From Stenogyne calaminthoides (taxonomy: Eukaryota > Streptophyta > Magnoliopsida > Lamiales > Lamiaceae), in the NCBI GenBank assembly GCA_037126765.1, contig JBBCBC010000021.1, positions 20,973,434 through 21,037,433 on the forward strand: 64,000 bases of DNA, written 5' to 3'. The position numbers and the translations under genes are program-made. Below are positions 11,746 to 21,986 of this stretch, in pieces. The notes below the pieces were generated by a model, which saw nothing but the letters and a program-made list of their open reading frames with translations, was not told where the DNA came from and made no database searches. How positions within the stretch are numbered: position 1 is the first letter of the stretch; each line of letters starts with the position of its first letter.

Positions 11746-13269
11746 GCTGAACTAAAATAAATAATGATTGTATAAATAAAAAATTATCACATAATTCAAT
11801 CACATGGATCATATTAAAATCTCCAAAAAAATATGAACATGCATCAGCCAACATCTCAAAACAGTTTAAATGAGCCACGTGGGGTGGGTCATTATTTAAA
11901 CACATTCAAGCAGGTTACAAACAAGAAAACAGTTACAAACCTTTAATGTCCAAATTAATAATTGGCTCCCACTGGACCAATATAAAATTGACAAGGACTT
12001 CGGGAAGTATATGCATATCAATTTTATACCTAATTAATAATCATGATTAAATACAGAATTATTATTTCGTTTTGAATGAACCTCGTGGGGAGGGTCATCG
12101 TCTCCACTAATAATAATTCATAATCATCCTTACGGAATTTATTCATGTGAAAGATATCTTTTGGCTGTCCCGTGGGGGGAATTTCTCTAAAAGAATTCAC
12201 AAATAAATAAATCATGGAGGTAAAAATTAATTCAATTTTATTATCCGGAATAAAATTGTCAATTAATTATATTAAAGCATACTTAGTAATTTTCGAAAGT
12301 GAGATTTTTCAAAACAATTTCTCATACATCGCATATTCAAACAAATTAAATAAGCACGAAAAATAAAGCAAACATCAAAATAAAAAATTAAACACATTGG
12401 ACACATATATCCAATTGTCACGGTTAATTTTTGTCATGTCTTGATCTTGAGAAATCGTCTTCATAGCCTTCATCGTTCGTCTCGAAAGCTCCTACTCATC
12501 CGCAACAAATTTTTTAAAATGTCCTCCGTCTAGGTTCGAGACGACGTCCGACATTGGGTAGCTCACGGCCCAAAATACGTATCCGCGTGCACAAGGCGCA
12601 CACCCGCATCCGAACTAGCCATCCCCGCCCATCGCTCGGCAGCACTCAGCAGGGGTCAAATCCGCTCGCTCAATCGTGTGCGTGCGCCCGCCCCATGCGC
12701 CCGAGTTCGCTCGGTCACCAGCTCTGACAACCCCTGCGTGCGCCCGGTGTCCGCGCGCACCACATCGTGCGACTGTACGCTTCTGCCTCTCGCCCGTGCG
12801 CGTACCCGCGCGCGCCCGTGCACTTCTCGGCACCAAGCTCTGCCCGGCGCCCGACCACGCCTGGGCCCGCGCCCACGTGCGCTGAGGGTTCTTGGCCAGC
12901 CCCGTACGCGACTTCCTAGCACTTCATGCTTTGGCTCACATACGCCCATCTTTAATTCTTCCTCTTCGTCTTTGTTTTTTATCCGGTTACAATTTATTTA
13001 AAAAAAAAAAAAAATCTAGATCTAGACTAGTCTATTACATTGAACGAATCAAACAAATCCTAATCTACTCGTGGATTTTCTCACGAGGCAAAACAAATTC
13101 GAACGAATCGAATTAAAAATCTTAATTATATACATGCATAATTAAACATTCATCAAATACCATGACAATTGGATACCTGCAAAAAAGATCTAGCAATTCT
13201 ACTATCAAATTTCAAATTTAATAAAAAACTAATTAAATTGCAAATTAAAAATCAGATCTCAAAACCGAG
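11746..13269 (-). other. El-2 untranslated leader, with GC-rich island
   Basis: Lies between the primer-binding site and gag; no conserved coding. 11746-12440 and 13000-13269 are AT-rich. Two diverged copies of a GTGGGGWGGGTCAT-type element occur near 11880 and 12080. 12530-12950 is sharply GC-rich with many CGCG and GCGC runs and is open on both strands for that reason. A 15-base A run sits at about 12998-13012. I see no gene here. Confidence 0.6.
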
Positions 13270-13281
13270 GCTCTAATACCA
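13270..13281 (-). other. primer-binding site of El-2
   Basis: TGGTATTAGAGC on the minus strand, two bases inside the LTR-C edge. It is complementary to the 3' end of plant initiator tRNA-Met except for one C-to-T change. This fixes El-2's orientation and identifies the LTR at 13284 as the 5' LTR. Confidence 0.85.
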
Positions 13282-13283
13282 AT

Positions 13284-14171
13284 TGTTGGGGAATTAATTG
13301 CCCGGATCTATTCGGGGTGAATATTTAAATACAAATTTAATTCTAACAATTATTACTAGCATAAATTAATTCTATATTAATTCAAATAATAATTTAACAA
13401 CAAATCATGCATATAAACAAGCCACATAAATCCCACGCATGCAGAATTGCTAGGAGTTTACGTGAACTAATCTCTTGGAGTGACAACCGTTGAGAAGATG
13501 GATATCTCGTTCACACGAACAAACCCAAAGATCCTTCTCAAGTATTCCCTCATCCTTGCTCAACAATCCAGTGGAAGGATGCTCGCGAATAATTAACAAA
13601 AGGGAAAAATAAAATTATGTTGCACCACCTTTGTGGATTTCTAATTTTTCCAACACATGGAATTGCACTGGGGATAAAAATAATATCTTTTGCTTGATCT
13701 CCAAGAAATCTTTTGCTGGGGATGAAAAGAATATATGAGATATATTCAAGATTTCTTGGAGATCAAGCAAAAGATATTATTTTCATCCCCAAGCAATTCC
13801 ATGTGTTGGATAAATTAGAAATCCACAAAGGTGGTGCAACATAATTTTATTTTTCCTTTTGTTAATTGTTCGCGAGCATCCTACGACCAGATTGTTGGAC
13901 AAGGACGAGGGAATACTTGAGAAGGTCTTTTGGTGTGTTCGTGTGAACGGGATCCATCTTCTCAGCGGTTGTCACTCCGAAAGGTTATTTCACGTAAACT
14001 TCTAGCAATTCCGCATGCGTAGGATTTATGTGATGAATTTGTATGCATGATTTGTTGTTGAATTATTATTTGAATTAATATAGGATTAATTATTGCTAGT
14101 AATAATTGTTAGAATTAAATTTGTATTTAAATATTCATCCCGAATAGATCTGGGCAATTAATTCCCCAACA
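13284..14171. repeat. large palindrome of two inverted LTR-C ends
   Basis: Left arm 13284 to about 13712 is LTR-C in minus orientation (El-2's 5' LTR). Right arm about 13751-14171 is the reverse complement of the same segment, ending CAATTAATTCCCCAACA. The arms share an internal deletion relative to other LTR-C copies: sequence normally separating the region near 2880 from that near 2950 is gone. The spacer of about 38 bases is AT-rich. The right arm abuts El-3 coding sequence. Confidence 0.85.
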
Positions 14172-16366
14172 AGTAAAGCCTTCAGAGTTTACAACTGTAG
14201 GACTCTTATTGTGGAAGAAACACCTCATGTTGTATTTGATGAATCTACTTGTGTTTATAAGAAACAGGAAGATGAATCAGGAGACTTGACAAAGAGAATC
14301 ACCAGACTTAGCCTGAAAAAGAATGCTAAATCATCATCTGAGCCTTAAAAAAAGAAGTCAATCACTTACTATGAATGGAGTGAAACTGACTCGAACAAGA
14401 AGAGACTTAGGATGAAAACCCTCAGGCTGGTGGAACTCAGGATGATAGTTCTCCACTGAAGAAAAGCCAACACACTAAAGCTGGCCAATTTGAACAAACC
14501 CCAGTTCAAACTCAAGTATGTAATGTCGATGAAGATGTGGTCACAACTGAGGTAAATTCTGAATCTATCAACCAATGTGGAACAAATATCACTGACAATG
14601 TTCTAAATGGAATTTCCCCTGAGGAAGATGATTCCCTTTCTCCTTTTCTGTTGTTCCCTGAGTTTAATGAATTACCTGAACCTAACATTTCTGATGTTGA
14701 GGATACTACTGAAGGGGAAACATCCAGGAGAAAATGGTTAGATAGTCACCCTTCAAGTCAGATTGTAGGTGAGCTATCTGAAGGAGTTAAAACAAGAAGG
14801 TTCCATGGAGAAAGTGTTTTATTCTGCTGCTTCCTATCTGAGAAAGAACCTAATGAGATTGAAGAAGCTCTTCAAGATTCATTCTGGATTACTACTATGC
14901 AAGAAGAACTGAATCAATTCTCAAGGAATGAAGTATGGGAATTAGTAGATAGACCTATGAAGAACAATGTGATTGGAACTAAATGGGTTTTTAAGAATAA
15001 GAGAGATGAGAACAAAATCATTGTAAGAAACAAGGCAAGGCTAGTTGCACAAGGTTATTCCCAAGAAGAAGGCTTGGATTATGATGAAACCTTTGCACCT
15101 GTTGCAAGACTAGAAGCCATCAGATTGTTTCTTGCATATGCTACCAACATGAAGTTTACAGTCTATCAAATGGATGTGAAAAGTGCATTTCTGAATGGTG
15201 TGCTTAAGGAAGAGGTTTATGTGGAATAACCTCCTGGCTTCTGTCAGAATGACCAAGTTTACAGGCTCAGGAAAGCCTTGTATGCTCTGAAGCAAGCACC
15301 CAGAGCATGGTATGATACCCTTCCCCAGTTTCTTACTGATCATGGTTTTACCAAAGGAACTGTTGATCGAACCTTGTGCAGGATAGAAGATGGGAAAGAT
15401 ATTTTGCTAGTTCAAATTTATGTGGATGACATCATATTTGGATCTCCTAATCATCAGATGTGTGAGAAGTTTTCTGCCCTGATGAAAGGAAAGTTTGAGA
15501 TGTCAATGATGGGGGAGATGAATTTGTTTATAGAACTTTAGGTGAAACAATCTAAGGAAGGAATATTCATCAATCAAACAAAGTACACCAGGGATCTGAT
15601 TGCTAAATATGGTGTACAGCATTGCAATGTAGTTAGGATTCCTATGAATACTAACTACAAAATGAATCCTAATCCTGAAGACAAATCAGTTAACTACACT
15701 GATTATAGAGGGATCTTTGGATCATTGTTATATCTCACAGCAAGTACGCCTGACATTACTTTTGTTGTTGGGATATGTGCAAGATATCAAGTTAATCCTA
15801 AAGCTAGTCACATGGAAGATGCCAAAAAGATCCTGAGATATCTTAAAGGCACAGTGAATAGAGGATTATGGTATCCAGCAGATGATAACCTTGAATTAAC
15901 AGGTTATTCAGATGCTGATTATGGTGGTTGTAGAATTAACAGGAAGTCCACCTCAGGAACTTGTCAATTTCTTGGAAATAAACCGATATCATGGTTTTCA
16001 AAGAAACAAACCTCAGTAGCAACTAGTGCTACTGAAGTTGAATACATGGCTGCTGGAAGTTGTTGTGCTCAGATACTTTGGCTTAGAAAACAATTAAGGG
16101 ATTATAAGATTACAGCCAATGAAGTACCTATATTTTGTGACAATAATAGTGCAACTGCTATTTCACAAAATTTTGTACTGCACACAAGATGCAAGCATGT
16201 TGACATCAGGCATCACTTCATCAGAGACCATGTAGAGAAGAAGGATATCAGAATGGAGAAGATTCACACTGATAAATAGAGAGCTGATATTTTGACTAAA
16301 CCTTTGACTGAGTCAAGGTTTCAAGAACTATCAGTTGAATTAGATATGTTAGATCCAGGTGAGTAG
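14172..16366 (+). pseudogene. El-3 integrase tail, RT and RNase H
   Basis: Starts mid-domain with SKAFRVYNCRTLIVEETPHV, the integrase C-terminal motif of Sirevirus-like elements. A linker in shifted frames follows to 14536, then RT from about 14880 (NEVWELVDRP, GTKWVFKNKRDEN, ARLVAQGYSQEEGLDYDETF). YVDD lies at 15419-15430, and RNase H follows (GYSDADYGGCRINRKSTSG, CDNNSATAIS, HFIRDHVEKKDIRMEKIHTD). The frame is kept from 14537 to 16366 except for in-frame stops at 15227 (TAA), 15539 (TAG) and 16277 (TAG). Each stands where glutamine occurs in the El-5 copy, so they look like C-to-T changes. The frame ends at TAG 16364-16366. Confidence 0.9.
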
Positions 16367-16983
16367 CTATCTGAAAAATTGAAGGTTTTCAGAAGCATGA
16401 AGTTTTTCAGTGCACACTAAAAAACTCAGGATAAAATAACGTTTTTCCCACTCGAGTCTTGGGAAACTCAGTAAACCTTAGTTCAGTAACAAAAATACAC
16501 TTAATTTTTTTTATCAAGGTCATAAAACTCAGTAAGACTTATATATCCAAATTAATCTGCAGTAGTTAATGACTCATGCACCACATTTATTGTCTAACTG
16601 ATTGCTCAGAAATCATTGGACATAAATGATAAAAACACCTGAGAAAATAAATGGGCAGGACTTTTGAAATTCTCGGGCAAGTCAACAGTCTACAGAAACA
16701 GTGGTTGGGTTCTGTGCTTAATCACAATTTTGGATAAAAATGCTGCTATCATCCGGTTTTAAGTCCTTTCATCGACCCATTTTTAAACTGATAATCGTGG
16801 TTAACTCTATAACCATCGATTAAAATGCTTTAAATCAAAATCAAGGGTTGAGATTCTTTTTAGAAAAACTATTTATACCATTTTCTCCCAATTTGAAGTC
16901 ATTTTACTCTATCGTCTTCAAAACCTTTTGTCTTCAAATTGCTTCAGAAATTCCCTCTCTGCAAAAACTACCTACATTCAAAG
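16367..16983 (+). other. El-3 pol to env-like spacer
   Basis: About 600 bases without coding signal, AT-rich, collinear in position with the El-4 spacer at 24759-25460. It holds a TATA box near its 3' end. No antisense ORF like that of El-5 and El-6 is seen. Confidence 0.5.
16870..16877 (+). promoter_or_regulatory. TATA-like box upstream of El-3 env-like ORF
   Basis: TATTTATA about 107 bases before the env-like ATG at 16984. El-4 has TATATATA at nearly the same distance (24884-24891, minus), and El-5 and El-6 have boxes farther upstream. Its repeated presence supports an internal promoter for the env-like gene. Confidence 0.45.
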
Positions 16984-18172
16984 ATGATGATTTCTATCTT
17001 CGCTAAACTCGCTGAGATCAACAAGGTATACTACGAATATATAGTTTCCTTTGACGGAATCACAAATTCTCAACATGAGGAAGAAGCCCTACACATGCTC
17101 CGGTTGGCTAAAATCACTCAACTTGTCGGAAGTCAACCAGAGGGTGAATGTCCTAAAGAGGTAATCAAATTCGTTGCTAATATGCATTTAGATCAAGAAA
17201 ACTGCATAAGTTCCAAGATTACTGTCTATCAACTATCAAAAGGACATAAGAATGTGGATTTTACTCGAGAGCTTTACATAATTCTGAACAATCTGAATGC
17301 TATTTATGAGTTATGTAATAAGGGGGAAGATCCTATTCTGTACATGGCTGGTCGTGAGCAAGAGTATTTAGATAAGATTTCTATAGGCTTTGTGAAATTT
17401 GAGGCTACTTTGAACAAGAATCACTTACAGCTGAAGTATCGAGTACTTCTGGATATTGTAAGCAAGTGTTTGATGAGTGGGTCTGGGAGCCATGAAGAAG
17501 TTAGCAAGCCAAAGTTGCGGTTGATGGCTGCTATTAAAGATTCACCTTCTAAAGATTTCAACTGGTTGCTGTATTTGATCAATGTGATTAATGATCAGAC
17601 CAAGCACATTATATGGGATGGGGATGTTGTAAGCATCAAAGGGAAAATACAACATGCCACGAAGATTGCCTTCATTTTGGAAGCATGCATTGAAGAGGAG
17701 GATATGTTTTCCAAAAGCAATGAATTTCCCAGGAATAAGATAATGTTCAGACAGAAATTCAGCAAGGGCAGAGGATTATGAAGGAGAAAGCTGTTACATC
17801 TCAGGAGAAAACAGCTCAGGAAGAAACAGCTGAGGAGGAAACTGAAGAAGAGGCTCCCTCACCAATTCAGACAAGAAAGAGAAGACTAGGGAGTCAGAAA
17901 TTTACTGAGACCAGCTCAGTAGAAAAGAAACAAGAGAAGGGCAGAACCCTTCTGAAGATGAAAAGAGAGGTTGGGGAGAAATTAAAAACAAAGGCCTTAG
18001 CTCCTCAGAAGAAGAGAAGACTCCAAACAATTGCTGAAAAAGAGGCCAGTGAAGCTAAGGAAACTCAAACTGAGGCTCAGACAGGAATGAAATCACCTCT
18101 ACAAATTCTTGCACAAGTGGTGAAGAACATTGAAGAACATGAGGCAGAGGAGAATGTGTTCTCAGAGGTTTT
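16984..18172 (+). pseudogene. El-3 env-like ORF (type 1), N-terminal part
   Basis: I take the start at ATG 16984, because from here the protein (MMISIFAKLAEINKVYYEYI) aligns with the El-4 env-like start. The frame runs to TGA 17779-17781. A second frame beginning at the overlapping ATG 17778 continues the same protein to about 18172, since its Lys/Glu-rich part (LAPQKKRRL, SPLQILAQ) aligns with El-4; the overlap is therefore a frameshift, not two genes. The first ~260 residues are globular (ITQLVGS, KEVIKFVANMHLDQEN, LKYRVLLDIVSKCLM, KGKIQHATKIAFILEACIEE); the rest is highly charged. I see no signal peptide or membrane segment, so env-like is a positional name only. Cut off by fusion to gag. 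Confidence 0.7.
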
Positions 18173-18712
18173 GGAAGTCATTGAACGAGGACCCATCGCC
18201 ATAAGCGACAGAATGATGGAAGTCATTGAACGGCAGAATGATGGAAGTTATTGAACGAGGACCCATCGTCATATATCACGACAACCCAGCGGTTGGAGGA
18301 GATCCAGATCATGCACCTGGAAGCCTTGTTCAAAAAAGTTCAGCCCTAATGGATGCAGAAGAAAGAAAGCTGTATACTCTAGATACAATCCCCAGGCATA
18401 TAATCATGAAGACGATGGATAAAGTCACCAAGGAGAAGATAAAGTATCTCAAAACAGTGAAACAAATGTGGGATACTCTTGCTGAGATGTGCGAAGGTAA
18501 TGATCAGATCAAAGACAGCCGACTACAAGCTGAACTGGTGAAGTTCGAAAAGCTCAAGAGTTGCCAAACGAAACCATCAACGAACTCGATGGGAGGATCA
18601 CCATGTCAGTAAACAAGCTACGAGAACTTGGAGGAGAGATGTCAGACAAAGACATCAACTACAAGATCCTGAGATCTCTCACCAAGAAATGGGACATGAA
18701 AGTCACGGTAAT
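18173..18712 (+). pseudogene. El-5 gag, UBN2-type region, 5' segment
   Basis: Begins in a gag block MEVIERGPIVI and continues with LMDAEERKLYTLDTIPRHII, VTKEKIKYLKTVKQMWDTLA, EMCEGNDQIKDSRLQAELVK and (after a frame change near 18560) DGRITMSVNKLRELGGEMSD, INYKILRSLTKKWDMKV. This is the conserved helical region of Copia gag (UBN2). Upstream it is fused to El-3's env-like ORF through three short repeats. Downstream it stops exactly where LTR-D of El-4 starts, and the rest of gag appears after 33243. Confidence 0.8.
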
Positions 18713-19299
18713 TGTTGGTCCCGGTGTAAACGAGTCTTACACGTGTATGGGGGGGAATACACGTGTTCAGTGTTTTTAAAACTTTTTTTATCGAGGTCAC
18801 TGGGTCGATAATCCTCAAGATTAGGTTCTCGAGAAGCACGATCGCTCTGAGTCAAAGTCTCATCGAGACAAATGATCCCGAGCCGCTTTCGAAACCTCGG
18901 ATAATCCCAACCTAATCCTCGATCGTCGAGATCCCGAGTTGCTTGGATCGATAACTAGCTTCTTCAATCCTCGGAAGAGAGTTCAGGTTTGATAACTATC
19001 TCGTTTCTAGCTACTCGACGTCTGTGAATGGTTGGCCCTTAGATTATACTCGCTTTTAAGCTTTTTTTGAAAGACCTTCCCTTTATGAAATAGTGATTAG
19101 ACTGTGATTCACTTATGCAACTTCAAAGGATTGATTCCAACCGAATATCGCTGAAAAGTATGCTTTCAAAATCAAGTCAATGCAATTAAACCTACGATAA
19201 TAAGAAGGCAATAAAGAAAACAAAGCTTATAGTGGTTCGGAGACTCAAGCGCCTACATCCACTCTCTCGACTCTTCGAGAAATTCACTATCAACTTCGA

Positions 19300-19460
19300 G
19301 CTTTACGACTACCTCGTAGTTTACTTACTCAACTCGGCCCTGAGTTTTCTGACTACTCCACGTAGTTTACTTACTCAACCCGACCTTGAGTTTTCTGACT
19401 ACCTCCGTAGTTTACTTACTCAATCACACACAAGCTTTCAGACTACCCCAGAGCTTACTA
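19300..19460. repeat. 46-bp tandem repeats in LTR-D
   Basis: About three imperfect copies of a unit containing CGTAGTTTACTTACTCAAC and GAGTTTTCTGACTACTC. The same array is in the other El-4 LTR (about 31960-32110), and one partial unit remains at 46299. Confidence 0.7.
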
Positions 19461-19814
19461 ACTTCTCCTCTAGAGTTTTCTCGACTACTCCGCCGTGGTT
19501 TACTAACTCTTTACAACTCTACTCACCAACAAAACACACTCCAACTACCTTCTCAAGGGTTTGGGGTTTCTCGGTTGGTTTCCAACTAGGATGAGATATC
19601 CTTTACAATGAAGCACAATGCAAAGGGTTAGGATATCTCGACTAAGCTTTGGATAAATCTTATCAATCTAGGCTTAGTAAAGTGAGCTCTCTTCAATATA
19701 GAAGCACTTGGGAAATTCAAGGTATTTCGAGTGCTTTAACTTTTGCAAGAATAAGTTTGAGCTCTTGAGTTGCGTATAAATTTCCCGTAACCTTACAAAG
19801 TAGAGGGTCACCAG

Positions 19815-19822
19815 TATTTATA
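19815..19822 (-). promoter_or_regulatory. TATA box of LTR-D
   Basis: TATAAATA on the minus strand in the setting ATGCCTATAAATACTGGTGA. It is conserved in the copies at 32479-32485 and 46633-46640. Confidence 0.55.
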
Positions 19823-20329
19823 GGCATACACCAAGGTCACACTTTGAAAACTATCCGTTGGAGAGATAACTTCGTGGGTTCCCTCTTATGGTGTGTGAGA
19901 AACGGCTATATTTAGGGTTTGAAACTCCCTAACATGTTTTAAACAATAGCTTTTCATGTAGCCTTCACTTTTTTTAGCGATCTGGAACTTTCGTACATCC
20001 GACATCTTTTTTTTAAATGCCCTATCACCGTCGATGTCGGTATGGTACAATGTCGTCTTCCTCTTTTTTTGACTTTTGTCTTGATTAAAGGTAGACACCT
20101 TCAACTCTTTTGGATACAAACTCGAGTTTGATATAACCTTAACAACACTTCGACTTAGTTCCTTTTATGCGCATTTGAATGTCTTGGCAATATCTAACTT
20201 TCTAAGGCATCGCGTTTCTCTCGAGATTGTATCCTTCGGATAGATATATTCAATTGCCTCGGAACATTCGTGTTCATATTGAGCATTCAAAGACATTAAT
20301 GAAGTCTTCGATAATTCATGTGCTTTCGA

Positions 20330-20500
20330 TATTCTTGATCTTGATTTCTCGATCTTGATCTTGCGTCTTGAGTCTTCGAGTCTTGAGGTCTTCGAGTCTT
20401 GAGTCTTTTGAGTCTTCGAGGTCTTGAGTTTATATTGACCGATATCTTCGAGTCTTCATCTTTGAGTCTTCGATTCTCGATTTCATCTTGAGTCTTGAGA
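20330..20500. repeat. degenerate GAGTCTTCGAG repeat zone in LTR-D
   Basis: Runs of CTTGAGTCTTCGAGTCTTGA with variable spacing; the same zone is at 32985-33170 and 47140-47330. Minus-strand frames with repeated Ser/Arg/Lys here are translations of the repeat. Confidence 0.7.
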
Positions 20501-20735
20501 GACTTCAGTTTCATACTGAAACTTCAGTTTCTTCAGAAACATACTGAGTTCTTCAGAGTCTTCAGAACCTATCCTGAACTATATTTGCTGACTATCATTT
20601 TGCAGATAATCATCCTGAATACTCTAAAACTGAATCCTGACTCAATTATCAAGATCATTCTGAACATGTCATACTCAGGGGTTTTGGGATCTTAATCAAA
20701 ATCATATAATCTTTTATTAAATTCATCTCCCAACA

Positions 20736-20750
20736 ATTTCCCCCTTTTTG
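20736..20750 (-). other. polypurine tract of El-4
   Basis: CAAAAAGGGGGAAAT on the minus strand, immediately before the LTR-D start. The core is the same as in El-5, El-6 and El-7. 20751-20981 beyond it is AT-rich untranslated sequence. Confidence 0.85.
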
Positions 20751-20981
20751 ATGATGCCAAAACCTATCTTGTTACAAATACATAACCTATACTCAGGTTT
20801 CAGTTTATCCTATCACAAGATTGGTTGTCTCTCAACAATTTCTAAACAGAGAATCTCTCAATACCTTTCAGAGAGTTTTTCCAACACTTAAGACATTCAG
20901 TAATTTCTTCAGTAATGAATCTCTTTAAGTAGTTCATTACTAAATACTTAAACAATTTTCCCATATCATCATTCAGTTAGT

Positions 20982-21986
20982 TCAGAGACATACAATCAAC
21001 ATATCAAAATAAAAGACATGTAAATAAGATAATAAGATATTATCTTTTGAGCATAATGATAAATCTTCATTGATGATAAGCATACCATTACAAATTACAA
21101 TGAGATTTTTATCAACAAAATCAAAAAGACAAAATTTAAAGATTACAGAATCTTCTGAGTTCTTGATCTTGATCTTGATTCGGCTCTTGATTTTTTTTGC
21201 ATTCTCGACTTCATCAGCTGGCACCTCCAGGTTGAACATTCCAAAAAATCTTTTCTTCAGCTCATTCCTCTCCTTGATGATGTCCGGACTGTTCCTCGTT
21301 AATCCTAACCGACCAAAGATATTGAAAATTTCTTTCGTAATGGCCTTCTCATTTACCAAGCCATTACCAAGTCTTGGAGGAGAATAGGAATATGGACCAG
21401 GGGCTACTATCTGTACTCCACCTTCATCCGCAAGGTTAATCCAGCCTTGGAGATACTTTGGATAGAAGGTTAGCAGATATTCAATAAAAGCTTCGTTCTG
21501 ATCTGAGCCTTCCCCTCTCCATTCCCTGAGAACATCGTAATTGAACCGAAAGGTTCTCTTCACTTCTTCCCACATGTCGTTGAGTTTAATGGGCATCCAT
21601 TTATCAACGTGGGGGCCACTTCAGCGCTTTTCGATGTTCCCTTTCTCTTGCTCGCAAAACTTCCCGAAGTCACTTCTTCTTCGCTCTTCGCCTATCTTCT
21701 TTTTCGATCACAGACGCTCCCGAGACCGGGCGGCGGCTTTTCTTGGCTTGTTCTTTTTGGAGTGTCTTGAGCGTCTTTGGTGTTGAAGACTTTCTTCCGA
21801 GGTTGAGACTTCGATTCTTCGCATCTTCATCATCCGTAATCGACTTTCTCTGGATTGGCTTAGAAGCCTTAAAGACGCTTTGCTTACCCGGTTGAACAAC
21901 GCCCAAAGCTTTCCTCTTCATAAAGGATTCGGCTGGCTGCTTGTTCCAACCTTAGTTCTAGCAGACTCGGTTTCTCTCTTGCAACC
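20982..21986 (-). pseudogene. El-4 env-like ORF, C-terminal domain
   Basis: Minus-strand frame 20982-21596 carries the conserved end of the env-like protein: WEEVKRTFRFNYDVLREWRG, FIEYLLTFYPKYLQGWINLA, then a Pro/Tyr-rich segment, KAITKEIFNIFGRLGL and KKRFFGMFNLEVP. El-5, El-6 and El-7 have a similar acidic-aromatic FLNWLE-x-KYP block near their C-termini. The last ~60 codons of the frame (hydrophobic, ending at 20982) are probably read-through into the untranslated region. A Lys/Arg-rich stretch at 21670-21921 precedes it in shifted frames. Confidence 0.6.

Larger units (their letters stand above)
2488..13712 (-). mobile_element. El-2: decayed Ty1/Copia element with two solo LTRs nested in its RT
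   Basis: Read on the minus strand: 5' LTR-C (from 13712 down to 13284), primer-binding site, 1.5-kb leader, gag with a zinc knuckle, protease, integrase, RT and RNase H, polypurine tract, 3' LTR-C (4340 to 2488). Gene order protease-integrase-RT-RNase H identifies Copia. Solo LTRs at 5419-7256 and 7332-8840 interrupt the RT. The 5' LTR is incomplete and merges into a palindrome, so there is no matching target duplication. The overall protein style is TNT1-like and differs from the Sirevirus-like elements to its right. Confidence 0.8.
14172..18172 (+). mobile_element. El-3: Sirevirus-like Copia element, internal 3' part
   Basis: Begins inside the integrase C-terminal region immediately after the palindrome, continues through RT and RNase H to 16366, a short spacer with a TATA box, and an env-like ORF that ends abruptly at a fusion with El-5 gag near 18172. 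No LTR of its own remains. The env-like N-terminus and the short spacer match El-4, so it probably belonged to the LTR-D family (inference). Confidence 0.75.
18713..20735 (-). repeat. LTR-D, 3' LTR of El-4
   Basis: 2023 bp. On the minus strand it starts TGTTGGGAGATGAATTTAAT and ends CACCGGGACCAACA. It abuts a polypurine tract at 20736. It aligns with 31372-33243 and with the fragment 46299-47540. It contains a 46-bp tandem repeat (about 19300-19460), a TATA box (19815-19822) and a simple-repeat zone built on GAGTCTTCGAG (20330-20500). The plus-strand frame at 19232-19594 merely translates the tandem repeat. Confidence 0.92.

Noticed and set aside
12615..13001. Overlapping open frames on both strands rich in Arg, Ala, Pro and Gly
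   Set aside because: They exist only because the island is GC-rich and so stop-poor; no motif, no preferred frame, and they sit in an element leader.
13284..14171. Inverted repeat as a MITE or foldback DNA transposon
   Set aside because: Both arms are LTR-C sequence ending in an LTR terminus, and there is no flanking target duplication.
17778..18254. Independent gene overlapping the preceding ORF by ATGA
   Set aside because: The second frame continues the same env-like protein as in El-4, so it reflects a frameshift.
19232..19594. Plus-strand 120-codon frame with repeated SLLTQ and YLRS peptides, also at 31888-32166
   Set aside because: Translation of the LTR-D tandem repeats, antisense to the element; it differs in frame between copies.
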